Shown here: in pieces, positions 55,143 to 63,780 of the stretch
Layout: every line of letters starts with the position of its first letter
Position numbering within the stretch: position 1 is the stretch's first letter
From: Balneolales bacterium ANBcel1
GTDB taxonomy: Bacteria; Bacteroidota; Rhodothermia; Balneolales; Natronogracilivirgulaceae
NCBI GenBank assembly: GCA_029688905.1
Contig: JARULB010000007.1
Coordinates: 154,965-218,964 of the forward strand
DNA length: 64,000 bases
Direction: 5' to 3'
Translations under genes and position numbers: made by a program
The notes under the pieces: model-generated
What the model was told of the DNA's origin: nothing
What the model saw: only the letters and a program-made list of their open reading frames with translations
Databases searched by the model: none

Positions 55143-55646
55143 TTATCCTCCTTGTTTAGGTTTCGCAACGGTCAGGGCGGTCGCCAGCATGATTCCGGCG
55201 GATAACCCCCAGGCCGTTCCGAGTAACAATCTTGTGTGATTGGAGCTTCGCCAAAGATCTAACAGATTGGCAAAACCGTCAGATACCAATACGATAGACA
55301 CCAAAAAAAAGATTCCTGTAATATAACGGTTCCATACCTTTCCAAAAGTGAAAAAAAATGCGGAACCGGCAATACCCGCCAGCAGGCCGGTATAGATGCC
55401 CGTGCAACGGCTGCAGGCCGCCAGCGGCACCTCGTTGATGAATAGCGCCCTGTCGATCTGCTGATGGCAGACAAATGAAAACAGGGATTGCGGCCAGCTT
55501 CCGGCCCATTCTGTGATGGTACCGTAAAAGAGCGGCGGACTCCAGGCCGTCAGTGCCAGGAATGCGGCAATTCCGATCGCTATGGTCGATAGCAGCGGGT
55601 CGAGCTTCATAACGGGAGTTGACGGTTTGCCGGAAGCCAGACTCAT
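55143..55646 (-). CDS. DUF2085-family membrane protein
   Basis: A 167-residue membrane protein with about four hydrophobic helices. The family hallmark is a His and Cys pair in 'FVCHQQIDRALF' followed by the cysteine pair in 'LAACSRCTGIYTGLLAG', which could bind a metal or haem-like cofactor; the function is not known. The start at 55646 lies 6 bp from the nadC stop codon. It belongs to the packed block running from the polyprenyl phosphotransferase gene to the epimerase gene. Confidence 0.9.
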   Translation of the reverse strand: MSLASGKPSTPVMKLDPLLSTIAIGIAAFLALTAWSPPLFYGTITEWAGSWPQSLFSFVCHQQIDRALFINEVPLAACSRCTGIYTGLLAGIAGSAFFFTFGKVWNRYITGIFFLVSIVLVSDGFANLLDLWRSSNHTRLLLGTAWGLSAGIMLATALTVAKPKQGG

Positions 55647-55652
55647 GCGGTA

Positions 55653-56516
55653 TCAGCGGACAGACGCTCCGTCCACGAGCAGGGAGATATCCATAGCCGG
55701 CACCGAATGGGTCAGGGCACCCGACGATATGAAGTCCACGCCGGTTTCCCCGATGGCTGCCAGGTTTTCGAGTGTGACATTGCCGGATGCTTCAAGAAGA
55801 AAGCGCCGATCCACGCGTATCACAGCGGCCTTCACCATCTCAAGGCTCATGTTATCGAGCATCACATATTCAACACCACCATGGGCGATTACCTGGTCCA
55901 GCTCTTCCAGGCTGGACACCTCAATTTCAATGGCGGCGTCCAGGCGGTTCTGTTTACGATAATCCAGGCAAAGGTCAATGGCCCGCTCAATTCCGCCGGC
56001 CATGCGAATGTGGTTCTCCTTGATCAGGAACCGGTCATCCAGGCGCATTCGGTGATTATTCCCGCCTCCGATGCGTACCGCCATTTTGTCGAGGTATCGG
56101 TGACCGGGAGCTGTTTTCCGGGTATCGAGTATGCGGGTCCGGGTGGATGCCAGGCTTCTTGTGAACGCACAGGTGCGGGTGGCTATCCCCGACATTCGCT
56201 GCATGAAATTGAGAATGGTACGCTCGGCGCTCAGAATCGGTGCCAGCGGCCCTTCGATGCGTGCAATTTCCACACCGTTGCCGAGGGGTTCTCCGTCGCG
56301 AAGAAGCGGGGTGAATTTCACATCACTGCTCACCTGGGCCAGAATATAGCCGGCCAGATTGACGCCTGCCAGCACACCGTCTTCGCGTGAAACGATCCTG
56401 GCGGATCCCGTTTCGCTGCCGGAGTAGATGGCATTGGTGGTAATATCACCGGCGCCGAGGTCTTCGTCAAGGGCGAGCCGTACCAGTTTTTTTACTTCAT
56501 CAGGCCATTTCTGCAT
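55653..56516 (-). CDS. nadC: nicotinate-nucleotide pyrophosphorylase (carboxylating)
   Basis: A 287-residue quinolinate phosphoribosyltransferase, the third step of de novo NAD synthesis. Characteristic segments are 'LDEDLGAGDITTNAI', 'TRILDTRKTAPGHRYLDK' (quinolinate and PRPP contacts), 'IRIGGGNNHRMRLDDRFLIKENH'-type loop, and C-terminal 'GVDFISSGALTHS'. The ATG at 56516 is preferred over the upstream frame to 56582; it overlaps the 3' end of the thioesterase gene by 17 bp, indicating translational coupling. No nadA or nadB is in the window. Confidence 0.96.
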   Translation of the reverse strand: MQKWPDEVKKLVRLALDEDLGAGDITTNAIYSGSETGSARIVSREDGVLAGVNLAGYILAQVSSDVKFTPLLRDGEPLGNGVEIARIEGPLAPILSAERTILNFMQRMSGIATRTCAFTRSLASTRTRILDTRKTAPGHRYLDKMAVRIGGGNNHRMRLDDRFLIKENHIRMAGGIERAIDLCLDYRKQNRLDAAIEIEVSSLEELDQVIAHGGVEYVMLDNMSLEMVKAAVIRVDRRFLLEASGNVTLENLAAIGETGVDFISSGALTHSVPAMDISLLVDGASVR

Positions 56517-56937
56517 AATCTCTGATCTTATTGAGGAAATCTTTCGGAGCACGAACCGGCTTTCGGCTATCCACATCGACAAATACCAGATCCACCTTGC
56601 CGATTACATGGATCTCCTTGCTGCCGGCCGGTCGTATATCATAAAACGTGGTCAGTCTCACCACCGGTTCATCGAAAATCTGCAGACGGGCATCCATCAG
56701 TTCATCGTACCTGATCGGCTTTTTGTAGCTGATCTGAACATTGGCCACCGGCAGCATCACCCCTCTGTTTTCCATCTCGGCGTAGGGGAGTCCGGCTTCC
56801 CGGACAAACTCGGTGCGTACCACTTCGAAGTACTCCAGATAGCGGCTGTGGTAGACCACGCCCATCTTGTCGGTTTCGCTGTAGCGGCTTCGCAGCGGCA
56901 TCCGGTAGGTGAGGAAAGGGGGGCGGTCAGGAAGCAT
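56500..56937 (-). CDS. hot-dog acyl-CoA thioesterase, YbgC type
   Basis: A 145-residue thioesterase. The N-terminal active-site segment '[21 protein letters not shown]' is that of the 4-hydroxybenzoyl-CoA/YbgC group, with the catalytic Asp in 'SETDKMG'. The family's usual start would be near Met13 ('MPLRSRY'), so the first twelve residues may not be translated. It overlaps accA by 11 bp upstream and nadC by 17 bp downstream. The acyl-CoA substrate is not clear, but a position beside accA fits turnover of acyl chains. Confidence 0.92.
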   Translation of the reverse strand: MLPDRPPFLTYRMPLRSRYSETDKMGVVYHSRYLEYFEVVRTEFVREAGLPYAEMENRGVMLPVANVQISYKKPIRYDELMDARLQIFDEPVVRLTTFYDIRPAGSKEIHVIGKVDLVFVDVDSRKPVRAPKDFLNKIRDYAEMA

Positions 56938-57904
56938 TCCGTTTTTTTCCCGTGTTTCCTGACCATTCTCCCATCTGCGAATATTTTTCTATGCGATGGG
57001 TTTTGAGCTCCTCCGGTTTCATTTTGCCAAGCCGTTTTAGGCTTTTCACAAGCTGTATGCGCACTGCTTGTGAAGCGGCATCATAATCCCGGTGGGCTCC
57101 TCCCAGGGGTTCCTCTATGACACCGTCGATAACCTTGAGTTTGAGCAGGTCGGGTGCGCTCAGTTTGAGTGCCTGGGCCGCCTGTTCTTTATAGTCCCAG
57201 GTTTTCCAGAGAATGGACGAGCAGGATTCCGGCGAAATGACCGAATACCAGGTATTTTCCATCATGTAGACCTCGTTGCCCATGCCGATACCCAGCGCGC
57301 CACCGCTGGCCCCTTCCCCAATAACAATGGTTACTACGGGAACACTCAACATGGCCATTTCACGCAGGTTTCGCGCAATGGCTTCGGCCTGCCCCCGTTC
57401 TTCGGCTTCAAGACCCGGGAAAGCACCAGGAGTGTCCAGCATGGTAATAATGGGGATTCCGAATTTTTCCGCTGTTTTCATAAGCCTCAGAGCCTTGCGG
57501 TAGCCATCCGGGTTCGGCATGCCGAAGTTCCGGTACTTGCGGCTTTTGGTGTCACGGCCCTTCTGGTGACCAATAACCATCACGGAGCGTCCATCCAACG
57601 TGGCAAATCCGCCCACAATGGCCTTGTCGTCACTGTAGCACCGGTCGCCGTGCAGCTCGATGAAATTTTCCATGATGGCGTAGATATAATCGAGCGTGTA
57701 GGGGCGGTCGGGATGGCGTGCCAGCTGAACACGTTGCCAGTGTGTCAGGTTGGAGAATATGGAGACCCGCAGTTCCTCGACCCGTTTGCGCAACCGGTCA
57801 ATCTCCGGGGACAGAACATTATCATCGCTGATATTCAGTTCACTGAGCTCGGTAATCTTTTTCTCCAGCTCGATAATGGGTTTTTCAAAATCCAGATGAT
57901 TCAT
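56927..57904 (-). CDS. accA: acetyl-CoA carboxylase carboxyltransferase subunit alpha
   Basis: A 325-residue subunit that, with AccD, transfers CO2 from carboxybiotin to acetyl-CoA at the start of fatty-acid synthesis. The N-terminal helical region ('[15 protein letters not shown]') and the crotonase-fold core with '[21 protein letters not shown]', '[15 protein letters not shown]' and '[13 protein letters not shown]' are typical. accB, accC and accD are not in the window. It heads an overlapping trio with the thioesterase and nadC. A 71-bp gap separates it from the GT2 gene upstream. Confidence 0.98.
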   Translation of the reverse strand: MNHLDFEKPIIELEKKITELSELNISDDNVLSPEIDRLRKRVEELRVSIFSNLTHWQRVQLARHPDRPYTLDYIYAIMENFIELHGDRCYSDDKAIVGGFATLDGRSVMVIGHQKGRDTKSRKYRNFGMPNPDGYRKALRLMKTAEKFGIPIITMLDTPGAFPGLEAEERGQAEAIARNLREMAMLSVPVVTIVIGEGASGGALGIGMGNEVYMMENTWYSVISPESCSSILWKTWDYKEQAAQALKLSAPDLLKLKVIDGVIEEPLGGAHRDYDAASQAVRIQLVKSLKRLGKMKPEELKTHRIEKYSQMGEWSGNTGKKRNAS

Positions 57905-57975
57905 TTGAATGGGTTTAGCTGAACGGTTTCAGACAGGTCGGGGATTAAAAACCCCGTTCGTTACCGGTCGTTAAT

Positions 57976-58710
57976 CTACAAGATACCAAACAGGCTGCGC
58001 AGTTTCAGAACCCAGACCATCCAAACCGCCTCAAAGACAATCTTCTTTGACATCTTGGAGACGCCTTCGGTCCGTTCACGAAAGATAATGGATACCTCCT
58101 TTAAGCTGAAGCCCGCTTTAAATGCGCGAAAATGGACTTCGATCTGAAACGAATAACCGTTTGAGCGGATTTTATCCAGATCGATATTTTCAAGAACCTC
58201 TCGTGATATGCATTTGAATCCCGCAGTGGTGTCCCTTACCGGCATTCCGGTGATAAAACGGGCGTACATGTTGGCTGAATAGGAGAGGATCAGTCTCGTA
58301 AGCGGCCAGTTGATGATGCTTATTCCCTTGCAATAGCGGGAACCGATCGCTACGTCGCAGTGTCCCTTTTTAACCGGCGCTATCAATCTGGGCAGGTCAT
58401 CCGGGTCGTGGGAAAAATCCGCATCCATCTCACAAACATACTTGTAAGAGCGGGAAAGCGCAAAGCGGAAGCCGGTGACGTAGGCCGTACCAAGCCCCAG
58501 TTTGCCCTCGCGTTCTATGAGGTGAATTCGGCCGGGATATTTTTTCTGCAGCTTCCTGACCTCCTCTGCGGTCCCGTCCGGAGAACCGTCATCCACAACC
58601 AGCACATCGATGGGTTCTTCCATTTGCAGGACGTACGGAAGCAACCGCCGCACATTCTCGGCTTCATTATAGGTGGGGATGATTACCAATGCCGCATTTT
58701 CATCGCTCAT
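57976..58710 (-). CDS. polyprenol-phosphate mannosyltransferase-like GT2 enzyme
   Basis: A 244-residue family-2 glycosyltransferase of the Dpm1 type, which moves a sugar from a nucleotide sugar to polyprenyl phosphate. Catalytic features are 'IIPTYNEAENV', 'VVDDGSPDGTAEEV', the DXD motif in 'VCEMDADFSHDP', and 'GSRYCKG'. No C-terminal membrane helices are present, so it resembles the single-domain enzymes. Its start is 2 bp from the stop codon of the polyprenyl phosphotransferase gene, which implies one transcript and a shared role in envelope glycan synthesis. The donor sugar is not determined. Confidence 0.93.
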   Translation of the reverse strand: MSDENAALVIIPTYNEAENVRRLLPYVLQMEEPIDVLVVDDGSPDGTAEEVRKLQKKYPGRIHLIEREGKLGLGTAYVTGFRFALSRSYKYVCEMDADFSHDPDDLPRLIAPVKKGHCDVAIGSRYCKGISIINWPLTRLILSYSANMYARFITGMPVRDTTAGFKCISREVLENIDLDKIRSNGYSFQIEVHFRAFKAGFSLKEVSIIFRERTEGVSKMSKKIVFEAVWMVWVLKLRSLFGIL

Positions 58711-58712
58711 TT

Positions 58713-60173
58713 CTACTGGCCCTTTCCTTTGATCACCGTCATCACGGTATTAATTAAAATTTTAAAATCCATTTTCAAAGAGATGTTCTCGACATAAAAC
58801 AGGTCGTACTTGGTCTTTTCCTTAACATCTTCCAGGCTCTCGTCGTATTTCCATTTCACCTGCGCCCAGCCCGTAATACCGGGGCGAACCCGGAGTCTTC
58901 TGGAGTAGAGCGGTATCTGTTTTTTAAACTGATTTACAAAGAATGGGCGTTCGGGTCGCGGCCCTACCAGGCTCATGTCACCACGCAGAACATTAAAAAA
59001 TTGAGGCAGCTCATCGAAGCGCAGTTTTCGAAGCCAGTACCCGACAGGAGTAATCCGGGGATCGTTGTCGCTGGCCCAGACCGGTCCGCTCTCCTTCTCG
59101 GCATTTTCGAACATGGTCCGGAATTTGTACATGGTAAACGGCCGCTCGTATTTGCCCACCCGTTTCTGTTTGAAAACGGCATGGCCTGAAGATGTCAGGC
59201 GAATGATCAGAGTGATTACCAGCATCAGAGGCAGTGCCGGAATCAGAATAATCAGCGACAGGATGATGTCCATTGCCCTCTTCATAAACTTCTCCCAGGT
59301 GGGCATGGGGTCGGGCATCACATCAATCAGCGGCAAGCCGAAAATCTGGTTGGTCTGATTAAGCCCGGTAATAACCTGGTGGAAGTCCGGGAGAATTTTT
59401 ACGGAAACGTTGGGGATGTCGATTTGGTCAAGAATGTAAATCAGATCGTCACGGTCATCGGTTTCAAGCGCTACGATAATTTCCTGGACCTTGTGGGCAA
59501 TTACGATCTCTTTGAGATCGCTCACGCTGCCCATTACCATATCCTCGGGGACAGAGATCTCATTCTGTTGACCATCGTTGCCATTTATACGGAGAAAACC
59601 AAGCACGTTCATCCCTGAAGTGCGATGTCTGTTCAGGTTTTCATACACCGAACTTGCGGCCGGACCTGTTCCGACGATCACGGCACGATGGAGCCCCTTG
59701 CCCCGGAGTACGCGGTGTTTTTGAATGGTACGCAACATAAAACGTCCACTCGAGACACAAAGGAGTACAATCAGCCAGTACGTCAGCGTCACCCATTTGG
59801 CCTGATGCAGGTTTTCGGATGACCAGCCCAGGGAGTCGATAAACAGCAGAAAGAAAAGGATCAGTGTGCCGATAATCGAGATTTTTGCCACTCTCAGAAT
59901 TTCATCGAACCGGGAGATCAAATAAAGGTGCCTGTACAAACCGAACAACCCGAATATGGCGATCCAGAAAACGGCCACAACCGCTCCCGGCAAAAAGAGA
60001 ATTGCAGGGGCCAAAGCAGCCGGCTCAATACCCCAACCCAATTCAAACCGGATAACATAGAAGATGTACCACGCCAGCATCAGAAAAACAAAATCTGTTG
60101 CGATGGTACCGATGATCTCTTTTGCCTTTTCCAAAATAACGCAGGTTGTTTTTGATGCCGGCGGGATCTCCAC
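58713..60173 (-). CDS. polyprenyl glycosylphosphotransferase (WbaP/EpsL type)
   Basis: A 486-residue membrane enzyme that starts polysaccharide or glycan synthesis by transferring sugar-1-phosphate to undecaprenyl phosphate. Four N-terminal helices (about 20-130) are followed by a Rossmann-like CoA-binding-3 domain ('AVIVGTGPAASSVYENL'), a fifth helix and the catalytic domain. The latter has the Asp-Glu dyad in 'FDELPQFFNVLRGDMSLVGP', 'MYKFRTM', and 'VRPGITGWAQVKW'. All catalytic motifs are intact, in contrast to the related domain at 61.6 kb. The start is probably a GTG at 60173, because no ATG is available before the first helix. Confidence 0.95.
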   Translation of the reverse strand: MEIPPASKTTCVILEKAKEIIGTIATDFVFLMLAWYIFYVIRFELGWGIEPAALAPAILFLPGAVVAVFWIAIFGLFGLYRHLYLISRFDEILRVAKISIIGTLILFFLLFIDSLGWSSENLHQAKWVTLTYWLIVLLCVSSGRFMLRTIQKHRVLRGKGLHRAVIVGTGPAASSVYENLNRHRTSGMNVLGFLRINGNDGQQNEISVPEDMVMGSVSDLKEIVIAHKVQEIIVALETDDRDDLIYILDQIDIPNVSVKILPDFHQVITGLNQTNQIFGLPLIDVMPDPMPTWEKFMKRAMDIILSLIILIPALPLMLVITLIIRLTSSGHAVFKQKRVGKYERPFTMYKFRTMFENAEKESGPVWASDNDPRITPVGYWLRKLRFDELPQFFNVLRGDMSLVGPRPERPFFVNQFKKQIPLYSRRLRVRPGITGWAQVKWKYDESLEDVKEKTKYDLFYVENISLKMDFKILINTVMTVIKGKGQ

Positions 60174-60282
60174 GGCAGTTTTGCTTGCCCGTATTACCGG
60201 TTACAGGAGGAAATCGTTACGGGTTGTTGCTTCCAATCTTTATATTGGCTATTTCAATTCGTTAATAACCGTACAATATAAC

Positions 60283-61410
60283 GTGTTCCATCTCAGAAAA
60301 GAAACTTCGAAAGGGAAAGCCAGGCTTGGTTCCATCACTACCGACCATGGTGTCATCCCGACTCCCATTTTTATGCCCGTTGGAACTTTGGGTACAGTCA
60401 AAGCCATCGACAGTGAATCACTTACGAATAAAGTCAAGGCTCCGGTCATTCTTGGAAACACCTACCACCTGTACCTGAGGCCGGGCAATGAGATCATGGG
60501 CCGTTCCGGCGGGCTGCACCGCTTCATGAACTGGCCGGGTGCACTTTTAACCGATTCCGGCGGATACCAGGTTTTCTCACTATCCGATATCCGAAATATT
60601 GAAGAGGACGGAGTTGTATTCAAAAGCCATCTGGACGGTTCCCGGCACAAATTCACACCTGCAAATGTGATCGAAACCCAGCGGATTCTGGGCTCCGATA
60701 TCATGATGGTACTCGATGAGTGTCCGCCGTACCCGGCTACAGAATCGTACGTACGCCAGTCGCTTGATCTGACACACCGTTGGGCCCGTGAGTGTTTTGA
60801 AGCCTTTACGCAATCCTCTCCCCGATACGGCCACCGCCAGTTTCTATTCGGAATTACCCAGGGGGGCGTCTATCCAGAACTTCGAAAACAGTCCATCGAA
60901 ACATTGGCTGCGACCGACTTCGACGGATTGGCCATCGGCGGACTGAGTGTCGGTGAACCACCGGAAATGATGTATGAAATTACCGGGTGGTCTACCGAGT
61001 TTATGCCGAAAGACAAGCCCCGCTATCTAATGGGTGTTGGAACCCCGGCCGACCTGCTGGAGTCTGTCGCACGCGGCATTGACATGTTCGACTGCGTCAT
61101 GCCGACCCGAAATGCCCGGAACGGCATGCTGTTTACCCGCAATGGCATCATCAACATCAAAAATAAACGGTGGAAAACATATTTTGAACCGGCCGACCCG
61201 GGTTTCGGCTCCGATTTATGCCAACTTCACACAATGGCTTACGTCCACCATCTCTTCCGGGCCGGTGAGGTGCTTGGTATTCAGCTGGCAACCGCCCACA
61301 ATCTTACGTTCTATCTGTGGCTGATGGAGCAGATTCGATCGCATATCGAAGATGATACGTACGCTGACTGGTACCCCGGAATGGTCGAGCAGGTGCGCCG
61401 GCGTCTTTGA
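60283..61410 (+). CDS. tgt: queuine tRNA-ribosyltransferase with altered zinc motif
   Basis: A 375-residue tRNA-guanine transglycosylase that exchanges guanine 34 for preQ1 in queuosine tRNAs. Substrate-binding motifs are present: 'TDSGGYQVFSLSDIR', 'GGLSVGEPPEMMYEI' and the nucleophile Asp in 'MFDCVMPTRNARNG'. The canonical zinc site has three cysteines (CxCxxC) followed by His; here the aligned residues in 'DPGFGSDLCQLHTMAYVHHL' are Phe, Ser and Cys, so two of three cysteines are missing while the later His ('TAHNL') remains. The start is probably the GTG at 60283, which gives the normal length; the open frame upstream has no homology. queD, in the same pathway, is at 1.3 kb. Confidence 0.93.
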   Translation: MFHLRKETSKGKARLGSITTDHGVIPTPIFMPVGTLGTVKAIDSESLTNKVKAPVILGNTYHLYLRPGNEIMGRSGGLHRFMNWPGALLTDSGGYQVFSLSDIRNIEEDGVVFKSHLDGSRHKFTPANVIETQRILGSDIMMVLDECPPYPATESYVRQSLDLTHRWARECFEAFTQSSPRYGHRQFLFGITQGGVYPELRKQSIETLAATDFDGLAIGGLSVGEPPEMMYEITGWSTEFMPKDKPRYLMGVGTPADLLESVARGIDMFDCVMPTRNARNGMLFTRNGIINIKNKRWKTYFEPADPGFGSDLCQLHTMAYVHHLFRAGEVLGIQLATAHNLTFYLWLMEQIRSHIEDDTYADWYPGMVEQVRRRL

Positions 61411-61560
61411 TTCTTCAGGCTTTCAGATATATAGCCTCGATGATGATCCATAGCTGAAAAATCAGGACGACTCATACAGTGTTTGAATTAATTTGAAACG
61501 AATCCGGCCGGTAGTGCCGCTATTCATTTGCGATTGGTTATTTGTCGACCGCCGTTTATG

Positions 61561-63780
61561 CTAAAGATTTCTGTCGATCGGTTCCAGAGTTGGCCGGCGG
61601 TAGATGAGGGTTTTCAGGATCAGATCCAGATCCAGCCAAACCGAATAGTTTTGCAGATAATACAGTTCGTACCGGACCTTTTCTTCTTCGTGATACAGCT
61701 GATTCTCCGAAAGTTGCCGCAATCCGCAAAGTCCCGGTTTCACATTGGCGAAATGCGGCACCCTGTCAGGTATGATGGGACTTCCCACCAGGCTGATGCG
61801 CCCGATCCAGACATACCACAAGAGCAGAAAGCGGTTCATCCAGCGGGATTCACGGTATGGTAGAAAAAGTGAAATCGTGTGCTTTTTGGTATCTGAAATA
61901 TTGATCTCAACCGATTTTTTTTTGTGATGCCTCAGAATCGCCGGCAAAGTGAATACCGGTGCCATCACCAATATCAGGGGGGTCGACACCGTGAGGTCAA
62001 GGAGCCTTTTCAGGAAGATATTCCACCGGGTGAAATAGGAGAGGTCGGCATCGATTACAGGAAGGTCATCCAGGTATTCGACATTTGTTTTGCCGACGAT
62101 GTAATCGAGGGAGTCTGCAACGATTCGGGGAAAGACGTTCGTTTCCCTGAGTTCGGAAATCGTTCTCAAAATCTGATCATGATCAACTGCCGGCAGCGTA
62201 AAAATGATCTCATCCACCTTATGATACTTTACAAGTTTCAGCACGGATGAGAGGTCACCGATTACCGGTACATTATCCACTTCATCCCGATGATAGTTTG
62301 GCTCCCGGGTTACCAGACCGACCAGCTGGTAATTCCAGTCTGGGCGGGATCGAAGTTTTCGGATTAGCTCGGGTGTCCGGTCATTAATTCCCGCAAGCAG
62401 CACTTTTCTGGAAAGAAAGCTGCCTGGAACACCTGGCGCTTTTCTGGACCGGTTGATCTTGATCATTCGCATCGCACTCAAAATGATCACTCCTCCCATG
62501 GCGCTCAAAAGCAGAATAAGCCTGGAAAATGCAAAATCCCGGAGAAAGAAAGTGATCAACACCACTCCGGCAAAAGCGATACCGGTACTTTTAATTACGG
62601 CGGGAATGGAGTATCGGTTCTTCCCATATAATTCGTGGTAGAGTGCTGCTGCGAGAAACAGCAGGCTCAGCAGGACATTAACCGACAGGAACTGAAGGTG
62701 AAAACGCTCAGCGATACTTACAATCGGAATCTCGTATCTCCAGACAAATAACACGATGATGAGAATGTTGAGCACAAACAAATCCACAACCGGCTGAAAA
62801 ACCTTTCTGGCAATAGTATTCAAATAGGATATTAAACCTTTCACTACGATTCCGGACAGGATAAAAATCCGAAAGAAAAAGGTATACCCAAAACTGTAAT
62901 GCTTTTTGAAGAACTGGTACATCGCCTTGTTGAAGGTAATGACATAGTCCAGGTTTTCCTTTTTGGTACTCTCCCCCTTGTAGTGGATGATACTTGTCGC
63001 CGGTTGATAGTCAATTTTCCACCCTTTCTTCTGCACACGGTAGCAAAGATCGATATCTTCGCCGTACATAAAGAATTGTTCATCAAAACCGTCAAGCTCT
63101 TTAAGGACGTCTGTGCGGAAAAACATGAACGCACCGGAGAGCACCGGTACTGGTCCGGCGGTATTCTCATCCGTCCCCCCCAGGTAATAGGCGGAAAAAC
63201 GACTGCTGTTTGGAAAAAGCCGGGGAAGCCCGACCATTTTGTACAAAGCGGACATGGGGGTTGGCACCGACCTGCGTGACTCCGGGGCAAAGGTACCATC
63301 CGGATTAAGAATTTTACATCCTGCTGCGGCTGTATCGGGATGATCTTCCAGATGACGGAACATGACTGTGAGAGTATCCTGCCTTACAATGGTATCGGGG
63401 TTAATCAACAGGGTATATTTTCCACGTGCCTGCCGAATTGCCTGATTGTTAGCCCTTCCGAATCCGATATTGTCATTATTGAGGATATAGTTCACATCCG
63501 GGTACCTTTTTTTCAGGTATCCGGCCGAGCCGTCTGAAGAGGCGTTGTCAACGACAAAGATCTGAAGCTTAAGTCCGTGTGCCGCTTTCTCAAGGGAGCC
63601 CAGAAGATTGGCCACAAACTCCTTGACGTTATAGTTGACAATCACGATGCTGATATCAACGGCCGTCGTTGTTTCTGCATCCATATCCGGCCGGCTTCCA
63701 TCCGTTTTGGATTGCTCTGTCCCTCTTCCCGGTTTGTCGGTTTCCTTATGGGATGTCATGAAGCGATACTTTGATAACAT
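61561..63780 (-). CDS. GT2 glycosyltransferase fused to degenerate phosphoglycosyltransferase
   Basis: A 739-residue membrane protein. After a charged 40-residue tail, residues 41-270 are a WbbL-like GT2 domain with 'VDISIVIVNYNVKEFV', 'VVDNASSDGS' and the DXD-like 'NPDT'. Hydrophobic helices (about 320-460) and a Rossmann-like domain ('KVLLAGINDRTPELIRKLRS') follow. The C-terminal part (605-739) aligns with bacterial sugar transferases, but the catalytic Asp-Glu in DELPQ is replaced by 'MNRFLLLW', KFR(S/T)M is lost, and VGPRP reads 'VGSPI'. The terminal 'KPGLCGLRQL' and 'YELYYLQNYSVWLDLDLI' are recognisable. The second domain is therefore probably inactive. The start may be 63780 or an ATG seven codons later. 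Confidence 0.9.
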   Translation of the reverse strand: MLSKYRFMTSHKETDKPGRGTEQSKTDGSRPDMDAETTTAVDISIVIVNYNVKEFVANLLGSLEKAAHGLKLQIFVVDNASSDGSAGYLKKRYPDVNYILNNDNIGFGRANNQAIRQARGKYTLLINPDTIVRQDTLTVMFRHLEDHPDTAAAGCKILNPDGTFAPESRRSVPTPMSALYKMVGLPRLFPNSSRFSAYYLGGTDENTAGPVPVLSGAFMFFRTDVLKELDGFDEQFFMYGEDIDLCYRVQKKGWKIDYQPATSIIHYKGESTKKENLDYVITFNKAMYQFFKKHYSFGYTFFFRIFILSGIVVKGLISYLNTIARKVFQPVVDLFVLNILIIVLFVWRYEIPIVSIAERFHLQFLSVNVLLSLLFLAAALYHELYGKNRYSIPAVIKSTGIAFAGVVLITFFLRDFAFSRLILLLSAMGGVIILSAMRMIKINRSRKAPGVPGSFLSRKVLLAGINDRTPELIRKLRSRPDWNYQLVGLVTREPNYHRDEVDNVPVIGDLSSVLKLVKYHKVDEIIFTLPAVDHDQILRTISELRETNVFPRIVADSLDYIVGKTNVEYLDDLPVIDADLSYFTRWNIFLKRLLDLTVSTPLILVMAPVFTLPAILRHHKKKSVEINISDTKKHTISLFLPYRESRWMNRFLLLWYVWIGRISLVGSPIIPDRVPHFANVKPGLCGLRQLSENQLYHEEEKVRYELYYLQNYSVWLDLDLILKTLIYRRPTLEPIDRNL

